Origin: Cypionkella sp049896245
Lineage (GTDB): Bacteria > Pseudomonadota > Alphaproteobacteria > Rhodobacterales > Rhodobacteraceae
Reading direction: 5' to 3'
Assembly (NCBI RefSeq): GCF_049896245.1
Contig: NZ_JAFCTX010000005.1
Span: 62,001 to 126,000 of the forward strand
DNA length: 64,000 nt
Shown here: positions 16,117 through 25,272 of the stretch, piece after piece
Layout of the letters: each line of letters begins with the position of its first letter
How positions within the stretch are numbered: the stretch's first letter is position 1
The notes under the pieces: model-generated
What the model was told of the DNA's origin: nothing
The model's database searches: none
The model's input: the letters and a program-made list of their open reading frames with translations, nothing else
Program-made: the position numbers and the translations under genes

Positions 16117-18450
16117 ATGACCCCCGAAGCAGCCCGCCGTATCCCCCTTGTTATTGCAGCAGAAATTGGCGCGACTGCGGAGCAGGTGATCTCTGCGATC
16201 ACGCTCTTGGACGAAGGATCGACGGTGCCGTTCATCGCGCGTTATCGCAAAGAGGTGACGGGTGGCCTGGACGACACGCAACTGCGCAATTTGGCGGAAC
16301 GGCTGGTCTATTTGCGCGAGTTTGAAGCGCGCAGGGCGGCGATTCTGGGTTCGATTTCTGATCAAGGCAAGCTGACCGATGCACTTTCGGGCGCGCTGGC
16401 GAAAGCTACAACCAAGGCAGAGTTGGAAGATATCTACCTGCCCTACAAACCGAAGCGCCGCACGCGGGCGATGATTGCGCGGGAAAATGGGCTGGCACCA
16501 CTGGCCGAGGCTGTTCTGGCCGACCGGGCGGCGGACCCTGCGGTTTTGGCGAAGGATTTCGTGACCGAAGCAGTCGCGGATGTGAAAGCTGCCTTGGAGG
16601 GCGTGCGTGATATTATCGCCGAAGGGCTTTCCGAGGATGCAGCGCTTTTGGGTCGGCTGCGCGGCCATATGAAGCAGGTCGGGCGGCTGAACGCCAAAGG
16701 TGTTGCGGGCAAAGAGACCGAGGGTGCGAAGTTTTCCGACTATTTCGCCCATAACGAGGCTTGGGCGGGCGCGCCAAGCCACCGTGTACTGGCGATGCTG
16801 CGCGGGCAGAACGAAGGTTTTCTGACGGTTGATCTGGAGATTGACCCCGATGCACCGAAAGGCGACAGCCCGGCAGAGCGCGCCTGTGCCGCGGCATTGA
16901 ACGTCTCGGGGCGCGGTTTGGGCGATGCTTGGCTGCGGGAAGCTGCGGCTTGGGGTTGGCGGGTCAAGTTGAAAACCTCGCTGACGCTGGATTTGATGAG
17001 CGAGTTGCGTGAGCGCGCCGAAGCCGAGGCGATTGCGGTTTTTGCGCGCAATTTGAAAGACTTGCTACTGGCGGCTCCGGCAGGCGGCAAGGCCACCATG
17101 GGGCTTGATCCGGGGATACGTACCGGCGTGAAGGTCGCTGTGGTCGATGGTACGGGAAAGGTTCTAGCGACCGATACCGTCTATCCGTTCCAGCCGAAAA
17201 ACGATCTGCGCGGCGCGCAGGCGGCGATTGCGCAGGCGATTGTCAAGCACGGGGTGAAGCTGATCTCCATCGGCAACGGCACGGCGAGCCGCGAGACCGA
17301 GAAAATGGTGGCTGATCTGTTGTCGCTGTTGCCCCAATCTGACAAATTGGGGGCGGAAAAGCCGATGAAAGTCATCGTGTCCGAGGCGGGGGCTTCGGTT
17401 TATTCGGCGTCAGAGTTGGCAGCGAAAGAATTTCCGGGGCTGGACGTGTCTTTGCGCGGGGCGGTTTCCATCGCGCGCCGACTGCAAGATCCACTGGCAG
17501 AATTGGTTAAGATTGAACCGAAAGCCATTGGTGTCGGCCAGTATCAGCATGATGTCGATCAGCACCGCTTGGGCCGCAGCCTGGAGGCCGTGGTGGAAGA
17601 TGCGGTGAACGCGGTTGGCGTCGATTTGAACACCGCCTCGGCGCATCTTCTGGCACGGATTTCCGGCGTAGGGCCGGGGTTGGCCGAAGCGATTGTCAGC
17701 CATCGCGACGCCAATGGGCCGTTCCAAACCCGTCGCGAGTTGCTGAAAGTAGCACGGTTGGGACCAAAGGCGTTTGAACAGGCGGCAGGGTTCTTGCGAA
17801 TCTCGGGCGGAAAGGAACCGCTGGACGCAAGTTCGGTTCACCCGGAAGCCTATGATGTGGCTCGGAAAATCATCGCGGCTTGCGGGCGGGATATTCGCGC
17901 GCTGATGGCGGATGCCTCGGCGTTGAAGGGCCTTGATCCGGGCCGCTTCGTCGATGCGAAGTTTGGTCTTCCAACAGTGAAAGACATTCTCGCCGAATTG
18001 GAAAAGCCCGGTCGCGACCCGCGCCCCAGCTTCAAAACTGCGACCTTTGCCGACGGCATTGAGGACATCAAAGACCTCAAACCCGGCATGATGCTGGAAG
18101 GCACCGTCACCAATGTCGCGGCATTTGGCGCTTTTGTGGACATCGGCGTGCATCAGGATGGCTTGGTGCATGTCAGCCAGTTGGCGGATAAATTCGTCAA
18201 AGACCCGCATGAAGTGGTTAAGGCGGGCGATGTGGTCAAGGTGCGGGTGGTTGAGGTGGATGTGGCGCGCAAGCGCATTGGCCTGACGATGAAATCCGAC
18301 AGCGGCGAGGCGCGCGAGCAGGTGCGGGAACGTCAGCAATATCGTGCGCCACAGCCGCAGCGGGGCAAGCCGCTGCCAACGTTGGCAGGGTCATCGGGCG
18401 GCAGCAGTGCCTTCGCCGATGCGTTGAAGGGCAAATTCAACAGCCGTTAA
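16117..18450 (+). CDS. tex: RNA-binding transcriptional accessory protein Tex
   Basis: A 777-residue nucleic-acid-binding protein. In order: a helical Tex N-domain with STVPFIARYRKEVTGGLDD and YLPYKPKRRTRA; a YqgF/RNase H-like domain (residues about 325-460) starting MGLDPGIRTGVKVAVVDGTG; two HhH motifs (ISGVGPGLAEAIVSHRDANG and following); and a C-terminal S1 domain (MLEGTVTNVAAFGAFVDIGV, HVSQLADKFVKDPHEVV). GAAGGA lies seven bases before the ATG, favouring this start over an upstream GTG. Tex influences transcription fidelity and RNA turnover. The stop overlaps that of the convergent UbiH-like gene. Confidence 0.95.
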   Translation: MTPEAARRIPLVIAAEIGATAEQVISAITLLDEGSTVPFIARYRKEVTGGLDDTQLRNLAERLVYLREFEARRAAILGSISDQGKLTDALSGALAKATTKAELEDIYLPYKPKRRTRAMIARENGLAPLAEAVLADRAADPAVLAKDFVTEAVADVKAALEGVRDIIAEGLSEDAALLGRLRGHMKQVGRLNAKGVAGKETEGAKFSDYFAHNEAWAGAPSHRVLAMLRGQNEGFLTVDLEIDPDAPKGDSPAERACAAALNVSGRGLGDAWLREAAAWGWRVKLKTSLTLDLMSELRERAEAEAIAVFARNLKDLLLAAPAGGKATMGLDPGIRTGVKVAVVDGTGKVLATDTVYPFQPKNDLRGAQAAIAQAIVKHGVKLISIGNGTASRETEKMVADLLSLLPQSDKLGAEKPMKVIVSEAGASVYSASELAAKEFPGLDVSLRGAVSIARRLQDPLAELVKIEPKAIGVGQYQHDVDQHRLGRSLEAVVEDAVNAVGVDLNTASAHLLARISGVGPGLAEAIVSHRDANGPFQTRRELLKVARLGPKAFEQAAGFLRISGGKEPLDASSVHPEAYDVARKIIAACGRDIRALMADASALKGLDPGRFVDAKFGLPTVKDILAELEKPGRDPRPSFKTATFADGIEDIKDLKPGMMLEGTVTNVAAFGAFVDIGVHQDGLVHVSQLADKFVKDPHEVVKAGDVVKVRVVEVDVARKRIGLTMKSDSGEAREQVRERQQYRAPQPQRGKPLPTLAGSSGGSSAFADALKGKFNSR

Positions 18451-19646
18451 CGCAGGCCCAACCCGGCTTTCATCAGCGTTTTGCGCACTGGGGCTATGGA
18501 ATATAACGCATTCAGCGCACCTGCGCGCAGATCGCGCAGAAATTGGCCTTCGATCATCGCGGCACGGTTCAGCGCATCAATGCCCGTCACCCGCGCCTGT
18601 ATGTCAAAATGACGGCGGCGGTGGTAGGTATCCAGCATCTTGGTACTGCCGAGATTGGCAGGATCGGCCTGCGCCAACTCCAGCAGCACGGCCAGATCAG
18701 CAAGGCTCATGTTCAGCCCCTGCGCGCCGATCGGGGGCACGACATGTGCGGCTTCGGCCATCAGGGCAACCCGCTCACCCGCCATCCTTGCGGCGATTTG
18801 GCTGATGATCGGCCAGACCGAACGCCGCGCGGCGAGGGTCAGCGGGCCGAGAATTTGGCAGGACCGCGCATTGATCGCGGCCTCGAAATCTGGAACAGGC
18901 AGGGCGGCGAGGCGCTGCACTTCCGGTCCGGTTTCCATCCAGACCACGGCAGAGCAGGGCAAGCCATTGCGGTCGGGCAGCGGCACGAGGGTGAAGGGGC
19001 CGCCAGAGCGGTGAATTTCGGTTGAGACGTTATCATGCGGGATGGGGTGGGTGACGGCAAAGGCCAGCGCTTTTTGGCCATAACGCGTGGTTTTGATGGG
19101 AATACCAAGCGCTTCGCGCATGGTAGAGGCCCGACCGTCTGCGGCAATCACCAGTTTTGCGCTGACTTTGCGGCTATCAGACAGCGTCACCAAAGCCTCA
19201 GATTCGCGGGTCAGCAGGGTGGTCGTCGCGATGCCGGGCAAGAAGCTGACATTGGGCAGATCGGCCAACCGGGCGACCATCTCACGCCGCAGCAGCCAGT
19301 TTGGCAGGTTCCAGCCGAAGGGGGCATCGGAAAGGTCAGCGGCGTTGAAGTCTTTGATAACGCGGGGTTCTATGATCTCGCCACCCGCATCAATGATGCG
19401 CATGATCTGCAGGGGGGCGGCGAAGGGTTCCAGCAGTGCCCACAGACCTGCGGCCTGCAACACGGGAACCGACGGCTGCAAAAACGCGGTGGTGCGCAGG
19501 TCTGCGCCATCGGCCTCGGCACCTGTTACGGGGGGGCTGGGGTCGGCGCAAACGACCGAAAAACCAGCGCTGCCAAAGGCGGCGGCGGCGGCGAGGCCCG
19601 CGATGCCACCGCCAGAGATCAGGATATCGGTGGAAATGCGTGTCAT
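18447..19646 (-). CDS. UbiH/UbiF/VisC/COQ6-family FAD-dependent hydroxylase
   Basis: A 399-residue flavoprotein monooxygenase. The N-terminal Rossmann motif is DILISGGGIAGLAAAAAFGS; the middle contains the family segment VIAADGRASTMREALGI (DG motif); the C-terminal FAD contact is LMAEAAHVVPPIGAQGLNMSLAD, in the UbiH style. It most likely hydroxylates the ubiquinone precursor ring at the membrane. Which position (C5, C6 or C1) cannot be told from sequence because alphaproteobacterial UbiL/UbiM/UbiH-type enzymes vary. The gene overlaps the tex stop by 4 nt. Confidence 0.85.
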   Translation of the reverse strand: MTRISTDILISGGGIAGLAAAAAFGSAGFSVVCADPSPPVTGAEADGADLRTTAFLQPSVPVLQAAGLWALLEPFAAPLQIMRIIDAGGEIIEPRVIKDFNAADLSDAPFGWNLPNWLLRREMVARLADLPNVSFLPGIATTTLLTRESEALVTLSDSRKVSAKLVIAADGRASTMREALGIPIKTTRYGQKALAFAVTHPIPHDNVSTEIHRSGGPFTLVPLPDRNGLPCSAVVWMETGPEVQRLAALPVPDFEAAINARSCQILGPLTLAARRSVWPIISQIAARMAGERVALMAEAAHVVPPIGAQGLNMSLADLAVLLELAQADPANLGSTKMLDTYHRRRHFDIQARVTGIDALNRAAMIEGQFLRDLRAGALNALYSIAPVRKTLMKAGLGLR

Positions 19647-19718
19647 TTCGGCTCCTTTACCACCTAATTTAGTGAGATCGCGGCGGAAAGCGAGGCGACA
19701 AAGCGTCTCGGCTCAAGC

Positions 19719-20360
19719 CTAGACCAGTGCGGCAAGAAAACCTGCCAGATCATCGGTGTGATGTTGAATATGCAGCGCTTTCATGGCTTTAGGCGCGACA
19801 TGCACGGTTTTCATCCCCATCTGATGTGGAGCCATCAGGTTGCGCGGATCATCTTCAAACATCGCGGCCGTTGCGGGATCAAGGCCGTCTTGCGTAAAGA
19901 TCGTCTCGAAGGCGGCACGTTCAGGTTTGGGGCGAAAACCCGCGTGTTCCACACCGTAAACCGCATCAAACAGGCCCGACAATCCGCGCGCTTCCAACAC
20001 GCGATGGGCATAGGGCGCGCAGGCATTGGTGTAGACAATGCGACGGCCAGGCAGGGCGCGGATTTGGGCAGCAAGGTTAGGATCAGCGGGAAGCACCGTG
20101 AAATCAATATCATGCACATCAGCCAAGTATGGCGCAGGGTCGATGTCATGCTCGCGCATCAGGCCAGCAAGCGTCGTGCCGTAACTGTCCCAATAGTGCT
20201 GACGCAAGCGGTCCGCCTCGGTCTTGCCAACGCCTAGGGCGCTCATCACCCAAGCCGTCATCCGCAGCTCGATCTGATCGAACAGCCGGAACTGCGGCGG
20301 ATATAGCGTATTGTCCAGATCGAAGACCCAAGACGTGACATGTTGAAACTGTTTTTTCAT
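19719..20360 (-). CDS. HAD-superfamily pyrimidine 5'-nucleotidase-like hydrolase
   Basis: A 213-residue phosphatase of the SDT1/PHM8 subgroup. Motif I is VFDLDNTLYPP with the nucleophile aspartate; a helical cap contains LRQHYWDSYGTTLAGLM; motif II lies in RRIVYTNACAPYA; the lysine motif is FRPKPERAAFE; motif III/IV is AAMFEDDPRNLMAPHQMGM. Family members dephosphorylate pyrimidine nucleotides. The substrate is inferred. The gene diverges from the GntR regulator gene with a 92-bp gap. Confidence 0.85.
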   Translation of the reverse strand: MKKQFQHVTSWVFDLDNTLYPPQFRLFDQIELRMTAWVMSALGVGKTEADRLRQHYWDSYGTTLAGLMREHDIDPAPYLADVHDIDFTVLPADPNLAAQIRALPGRRIVYTNACAPYAHRVLEARGLSGLFDAVYGVEHAGFRPKPERAAFETIFTQDGLDPATAAMFEDDPRNLMAPHQMGMKTVHVAPKAMKALHIQHHTDDLAGFLAALV

Positions 20361-20452
20361 CCAGCAGGGATAGCCTGAAGCTTTCAGCGCAGCAATCGCT
20401 TGATCCTGCGGCGTGGGCGTTTAGTGTCGCCCGACAAGGAGGAGCCCACGCC

Positions 20453-21088
20453 GTGCAGAAGGACGCTTACACATTAATTCTCGACTCGATCGAGGCCGGG
20501 ATTCACAAACCGGGAGATCGGTTGGTCGAATCGGAGTTGGCCGAGCGGCTGGGGGTGTCGCGCACTCCGGTGCGTGAGGCGTTGCAACGTCTTGAAACCC
20601 AAGGCATGTTGACGCGGGATGGCCGCAGTTTGATTGTGGCCTCGCTGGATCACAACCAGTTGGCGGAACTTTACGTCGTGCGCACCGAATTGGAAGGTCT
20701 GGCGGCGCGGTTGGCGGCGCGGCATGCCTCGGATGAGGAAATCCGGGTGCTGCGCGACATGGTCGAGGAGGATCGCGCGCTGCTGGGCGGTGACCCCCGT
20801 GCGCTTAGCCGGGCCAACAAGCGGTTTCACCGGCTGATTCACCTTGCCAGCCACAATCGCTTTCTGGTGCAGCAATTGGATTTGGTACACCGCTCGATGG
20901 CGCTGATGGCGACGACAACTTTTGCGGCTGCCGGTCGTGATGAAGTGGCTCTGGCCGAGCATGATCGGATCGTCCACGCCATTGAAGCCCATGATGGTGA
21001 GGCAGCCTATTTGGCGCTGAAATCGCATATCTCGAAGGCATTCGAGACAAGGTTGCGGGTTGATTCGGGCGAATTGAAAACCAGATAG
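20453..21088 (+). CDS. GntR-family (FadR/FCD) transcriptional regulator
   Basis: A 211-residue regulator with an N-terminal winged HTH (GDRLVESELAERLGVSRTPV, then REALQRLETQGML) and a C-terminal FCD ligand-binding helical bundle (ELYVVRTELEGLAARLAARH; RFHRLIHLASHNRFL; EHDRIVHAIEAHDGEAAYLA). The histidine and aspartate residues that bind a metal in FCD domains are present. The start is GTG with a strong AAGGAGGAG eight bases before it. FCD regulators usually respond to small organic acids; the effector is unknown. Confidence 0.9.
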   Translation: MQKDAYTLILDSIEAGIHKPGDRLVESELAERLGVSRTPVREALQRLETQGMLTRDGRSLIVASLDHNQLAELYVVRTELEGLAARLAARHASDEEIRVLRDMVEEDRALLGGDPRALSRANKRFHRLIHLASHNRFLVQQLDLVHRSMALMATTTFAAAGRDEVALAEHDRIVHAIEAHDGEAAYLALKSHISKAFETRLRVDSGELKTR

Positions 21089-21106
21089 ACGTTTATAACC
21101 AATCTG

Positions 21107-22981
21107 TTACAGGTCGAAATGGCCGTGGCTGGTTTTATCCCAGTAAAACGGTTTGGTCATCAACTCCCAGAGTGCCTTGTAGGCGGCGAGGGTCGCCAGC
21201 GGATGATACAGCGTCAGTGTCAGTGCCCACAGCGGGTTCAGCCCGTGCTTGGTGCGACGCATCCCGGCGATGTCAAAAATGATCGACAATGCGGCGGTTG
21301 CCATCATGGCAAAGTAGATCACCCCGAAAGCTGTGGCACCGATTGCGGCGGGCAGCGGGTGCTGAAACCCGAGCGGGATCAACCACAGCGACCACAGCAA
21401 AGGCGCCAGAAGGGTTTGCAGGACCGAGCCCAAGAACTGCACCTGAAATCCGATGAAGCAACGCGGCCCGAGTTGCTGCCACAACAGGCGCGGGTCGCGC
21501 ATATGGGTGATCCAGGTCATCGTATAGCCCTTGATCCAGCGCGAGCGTTGTTTGACCCAAGGGAAAGAGCGGCAGTTGGCTTCTTCAAACGTCGTGGTGT
21601 CGATCAACTCGGTGCGGTAGCCGTGGCGGAACAGACGCATGCCCAGATCGGCATCTTCGGTGACATTTTGCGCATCCCAGCCGCCGAGTTGTTCCAAGGC
21701 TTTGCGGCGAAAGAACAAAGTGGTGCCACCCAAGGGAATCGCCATGCCCATCCGCGCGATTCCCAGCAGGAACATGCGGAACCACGAGGCGTATTCGATG
21801 GTGAAACAGCGCGCCAGCCAGTTGCTGCGCGGGTTGTAATAGTCAAGCTGGCCCTGCAGGCAGACCACTTCGGGGCCGCGTTGGTGAAAACGCTCAACGA
21901 TTTTGTGGATTTGATCAGGTTCGGGCGCGTCTTCGGCGTCATAAATCCCGACGATGGAGCCGCGACAATGATCCAGTGCGTAGTTCAGCGCCCTCGGTTT
22001 GGTTTTGACGCTGCCATCTGGCACCACGATCACCCGCATCCAGCCCGGCAAATCACTGGTGTTCAGCGCGTTGCGGGTCATCAGGTCTTCCTGTTCGACC
22101 ACCAGCAGAATATCCAGCAACTCGCGCGGATATTCCAGCCGGTCCAGCCTTGCCGTCAGTTTTGCGGCGATGTTGCTTTCGCGGTAAAGCGCCACCATCA
22201 CCGAAACCACGGGCAGGTGCGCGATCACGGCGGGGTTGCACGACTCTGATGCGGGCCGGTGCATCAGGATCAGAGCGATCAGCTTCATGATATTGGCAGA
22301 AAACAGGGCAGTCAACGCGACGGCAAACACCGCGACCAGTGTCGCAACAGGTTGAAATAGAGCCAAAATTGCAATGATGCTCGCCAGCATGGCTGCGGGG
22401 CGCTGCAAAGTGGTGCTGTGATAGGCGCGGCAGCTTTCCAAAGCGGGCACGCGGGTTTCCGAAGCATTGGCAAGTCGCGCGCCGTGCTGTGCCAATAGCG
22501 CGGATTCAATCTGCATCATCGGGGCGACGGCCATGGCCACGGGGCCAAAGCTGTCTTCCAGCCAAGCGCGGTGGCGGCGGAAAAGATCGGGATAGGCGGT
22601 GACGATCACCGTGGCTTGCCCAACCTTGCGCCACGGCAGCAAGCCTGACCGCAACGCTGTGACATGGTTAAGTTGCGCTGTCAGTCGCGGGTCGGGGGGC
22701 AGGGCCATCAAATCGACGCGGCCGACGCCCCAGTGCTGCGCGATGCAGTCATACAGCGCCTCGGGCGGCACGGCGCGACGTGCCAGCAACATATCGGCCA
22801 GATGCCGGCGGCGGTGACTATGCTGGGCGAGCACTTGCAGCATGACATGCGGCTGCACCAGCCCGTTTTGTATCAACCTGGCCGCCAAGGTTTGTAGCGT
22901 GGGCCGCGGCAACACCACCGGGTTCGGCGCAGCAATGCCGGGCAGGAAGCGGTGGATCGGGCGCAGCGGGGTGACGGACAT
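21107..22981 (-). CDS. Membrane glycosyltransferase family 2 with N-terminal GspE-N/MshEN-like domain
   Basis: A roughly 624-residue inner-membrane processive-type glycosyltransferase. The front part (residues about 25-150, TLQTLAARLIQNGLVQPHVM onward, GVGRVDLMALPPDPRLT) resembles the N-terminal domain of type II secretion/pilus ATPases. Two membrane spans follow, then a GT2 catalytic domain with VSVMVALYRESNIAAKLTAR, IYDAEDAPEPDQIH (DxD), VTEDADLGMRLFRHG and KQRSRWIKGY (QxxRW). Further membrane spans follow at the C-terminus. The product is unknown, perhaps an exopolysaccharide or periplasmic glucan. GGAGG lies four bases before the chosen ATG; an ATG one codon earlier is also possible. Confidence 0.85.
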   Translation of the reverse strand: MSVTPLRPIHRFLPGIAAPNPVVLPRPTLQTLAARLIQNGLVQPHVMLQVLAQHSHRRRHLADMLLARRAVPPEALYDCIAQHWGVGRVDLMALPPDPRLTAQLNHVTALRSGLLPWRKVGQATVIVTAYPDLFRRHRAWLEDSFGPVAMAVAPMMQIESALLAQHGARLANASETRVPALESCRAYHSTTLQRPAAMLASIIAILALFQPVATLVAVFAVALTALFSANIMKLIALILMHRPASESCNPAVIAHLPVVSVMVALYRESNIAAKLTARLDRLEYPRELLDILLVVEQEDLMTRNALNTSDLPGWMRVIVVPDGSVKTKPRALNYALDHCRGSIVGIYDAEDAPEPDQIHKIVERFHQRGPEVVCLQGQLDYYNPRSNWLARCFTIEYASWFRMFLLGIARMGMAIPLGGTTLFFRRKALEQLGGWDAQNVTEDADLGMRLFRHGYRTELIDTTTFEEANCRSFPWVKQRSRWIKGYTMTWITHMRDPRLLWQQLGPRCFIGFQVQFLGSVLQTLLAPLLWSLWLIPLGFQHPLPAAIGATAFGVIYFAMMATAALSIIFDIAGMRRTKHGLNPLWALTLTLYHPLATLAAYKALWELMTKPFYWDKTSHGHFDL

Positions 22982-23057
22982 CATTCCTCCGGGCAACCCG
23001 CAAAGATTGCACCGGAAGGATTAATGCTTGATTAACGGCGTCGGGAAACTTGCCACT

Positions 23058-24218
23058 TTAAGCCGTGCGGCGGGCGCGAATGGCTTCGGCAAATCGCTCA
23101 AACAGATAATAGCTGTCTTGCGGGCCGGGCGAGGCCTCGGGGTGGTATTGCACCGAGAAGATCGGCTTGCCATCCACCGCGATGCCGCAATTCGAGCCGT
23201 CAAACAGCGACACATGGGTTTCCGACACGCCTTTCGGCAGGGTCTGGCTATCTACCGTGAAGCCGTGGTTCATCGAGGTGATCTCAACCTTGCCGGTGGT
23301 CAGGTCTTTCACCGGATGGTTGGCACCGTGGTGGCCGTGGTTCATCTTGACGGTGATCGCTCCCAAAGCCAGCGCAAGCATCTGATGCCCCAAGCAAATC
23401 CCGAACAGCGGCAGATCGCGGGCCAACACACCCTGAATCATCGGCACGGCATATTTTCCCGTTGCCGCCGGATCACCGGGGCCATTCGACAGAAACACGC
23501 CTTCGGGGTTCAGCGCCAGCACGTCTTCAGCCGTGGCGGTGGCAGGCAGCACGGTGACTTCGCAGCCCGCCGAGGCTAGACAACGCAGGATGTTGCGCTT
23601 GGCACCGTAGTCGATTGCAACCACGCGCAGCCCCGCGACCTGACGCTTGGTATAGCCGTCCGGCCAAGCCCACAGTTGTTCGTCCCAGCGGTAAGACTGC
23701 GTACAGGACACGTCTTTCGCCAGATCAAGCCCGACCAGACCCTTCCAAGCCCGGGCTTTTGCAACCAGCGCGCCGATGTCAAACTTACCCTCGGGATCAT
23801 GCGCCAAAGCCACATGCGGCGCGCCCTGTTGGCGGATGGCGCGGGTCAGACGGCGGGTGTCGATGCCTCCGATCCCAATGCGGCCCTTTTGCAGCAGCCA
23901 GTCTTGCAGATCAGCGGTCGAGCGCCAGTTCGACGGCTCGGTCGGGTCCCATTTCACCACCATCCCGGCGGCAAAAGGCGTGGCCGTCTCGTCATCCTCG
24001 ACGTTCACGCCAGTGTTGCCGATATGCGGGAAGGTGAAGGTGACGACCTGACTTGCATAAGACGGGTCAGTCATGATTTCCTGATAGCCGGTCATCGCAG
24101 TGTTGAACACCAGTTCCGCCACGGTTTCCCCCACCGCGCCAAAGCCGTGGCCATAGAACACCGAGCCATCGGACAGCGCGATACAGGCGGTGGGGCGAGA
24201 TTCGGAGGAGGTGGACAT
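23058..24218 (-). CDS. carA: Carbamoyl-phosphate synthase small (glutaminase) subunit
   Basis: Supplies ammonia from glutamine to CarB for carbamoyl phosphate used in arginine and pyrimidine synthesis. The 386-residue protein has the N-terminal CPSase domain (ALSDGSVFYGHGFGAVGET, FNTAMTGYQEIMTDPSYASQ) and a class I glutamine amidotransferase domain with the nucleophile in LFGICLGHQMLALALG and His/Glu in VQYHPEASPGP. The ATG with GGGAG eight bases upstream was chosen; a longer frame would add 66 unrelated residues. It diverges from the YqeY gene, and carB is not in the window. Confidence 0.95.
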   Translation of the reverse strand: MSTSSESRPTACIALSDGSVFYGHGFGAVGETVAELVFNTAMTGYQEIMTDPSYASQVVTFTFPHIGNTGVNVEDDETATPFAAGMVVKWDPTEPSNWRSTADLQDWLLQKGRIGIGGIDTRRLTRAIRQQGAPHVALAHDPEGKFDIGALVAKARAWKGLVGLDLAKDVSCTQSYRWDEQLWAWPDGYTKRQVAGLRVVAIDYGAKRNILRCLASAGCEVTVLPATATAEDVLALNPEGVFLSNGPGDPAATGKYAVPMIQGVLARDLPLFGICLGHQMLALALGAITVKMNHGHHGANHPVKDLTTGKVEITSMNHGFTVDSQTLPKGVSETHVSLFDGSNCGIAVDGKPIFSVQYHPEASPGPQDSYYLFERFAEAIRARRTA

Positions 24219-24392
24219 GACGGCGGCTCCCAGCAGCAAAATCTGGCGGACACTAGTGGCAGGGGCTTGCAGGGTCAAGGGTTTGACGCAAAAGGATTCT
24301 ACCGCAAGATCAAGGACTTGTGGTTTTGACCTGCGGTTGCGCCAAATCGGGTGGCGGTGTATGGTCGGCCAAAGTTTCAAGGAGTGCGGAAG

Positions 24393-24845
24393 ATGGAGTT
24401 GCGGGAGCGTCTGCAAGCGGCAGTCAAAGAGGCGATGAAGGCGAAACAGGCGGAACGGCTTTCAACGCTGCGGATGGTGTCGTCAGCGATCAAAGACCGC
24501 GAAATTGCCGCGCGTGGTGAAGCGACAGAGGTCGGCGAGAACGACATTCTGACCCTGCTGGGCAAGATGGTGAAGCAACGTCAGGAATCCGCCAAGGCCT
24601 TTGCCGCTGGCGGCAGGCCCGAATTGGAAGCCAAAGAGCTGAACGAAATCAAAGTGCTGAATGAGTTCCTGCCGCAACAAGTGACGGGCGCTGATCTGGA
24701 GGCAGTTATTGCCGCAGCCGTGGCCGAAGCGGGGGCCACCAGCATCAAGGACATGGGCCGGGTGATGGCCGTGCTGAAAGCCAAGTATACCGGGATGATG
24801 GATTTTGGCGCGGTTGGCGCGTTGATCAAGGCGCAGCTGGGCTAG
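24393..24845 (+). CDS. GatB/YqeY domain-containing protein
   Basis: A 150-residue soluble protein matching the YqeY family: LRERLQAAVKEAMKAKQAER, LSTLRMVSSAIKDREIA, EDILTLLGKMVKQRQESAKA-type core and a C-terminal GATSIKDMGRVMAVLKAKYTG, which resembles the tail of the GatB amidotransferase subunit that binds tRNA. A role in tRNA-dependent amidation is suspected from the domain but not demonstrated. GGAG precedes the ATG. In many Proteobacteria the gene lies near rpsU/dnaG; here it is next to carA, as in other Rhodobacterales. Confidence 0.9.
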   Translation: MELRERLQAAVKEAMKAKQAERLSTLRMVSSAIKDREIAARGEATEVGENDILTLLGKMVKQRQESAKAFAAGGRPELEAKELNEIKVLNEFLPQQVTGADLEAVIAAAVAEAGATSIKDMGRVMAVLKAKYTGMMDFGAVGALIKAQLG

Positions 24846-24852
24846 GGCAGAC

Positions 24853-25233
24853 TCAGCCGACCGGGGTGCAAATCTCAATCAGCGTGCCTTCGGGCGCGCG
24901 GACATAGGCCAGCGTCTGCCCCCAAGGCATTTCGGTGATCGGCTTGACCAGCACAGCCCCGGCAGCGGTGGCGCGATCCAGCGCTGCGCTGACATCATCC
25001 GTCTCAAACGCCAATTCGTAAGACGGCTTGGCGGGCGGCTCGGTGGCGACATCCTTGCCGATGGTGGCCATCAGCGCGTGCGATGAGAAAGCGAGTTTGG
25101 TTGCCCCGGTGATCAACTCGCCATAATCGCCGCCTTCGTGCAGAAAGCCGATGTCAAAGCCAAAGGCGGCTTGGTATAATTTCAGCGTCTCGGGCACCGA
25201 AGCGACGTAGAGAATGGTGTAGCGGTAGATCAT
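24853..25233 (-). CDS. VOC (glyoxalase/bleomycin resistance) family protein
   Basis: A 126-residue protein of the vicinal oxygen chelate fold with two beta-alpha-beta-beta-beta modules. The first begins YRYTILYVASVPETLKLYQ and AAFGFDIGFLHEGGDYGEL; the second contains YELAFETDDVSAALDRATAA, then YVRAPEGTLIEICTPVG with the conserved metal-ligand glutamate (LIEI). The substrate is unknown. AAGGGG lies about eight bases before the ATG. It is convergent with the YqeY gene. Confidence 0.85.
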   Translation of the reverse strand: MIYRYTILYVASVPETLKLYQAAFGFDIGFLHEGGDYGELITGATKLAFSSHALMATIGKDVATEPPAKPSYELAFETDDVSAALDRATAAGAVLVKPITEMPWGQTLAYVRAPEGTLIEICTPVG

Positions 25234-25272
25234 GGCCTGCCCCTTCCATGCGTGGCTGCGAGTGTGCCGCGC

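Noticed and set aside
21119..22249. 376-codon open frame opposite the GT2 glycosyltransferase
   Set aside because: The minus-strand gene has clear catalytic motifs; the plus-strand frame has none and no ribosome-binding site.
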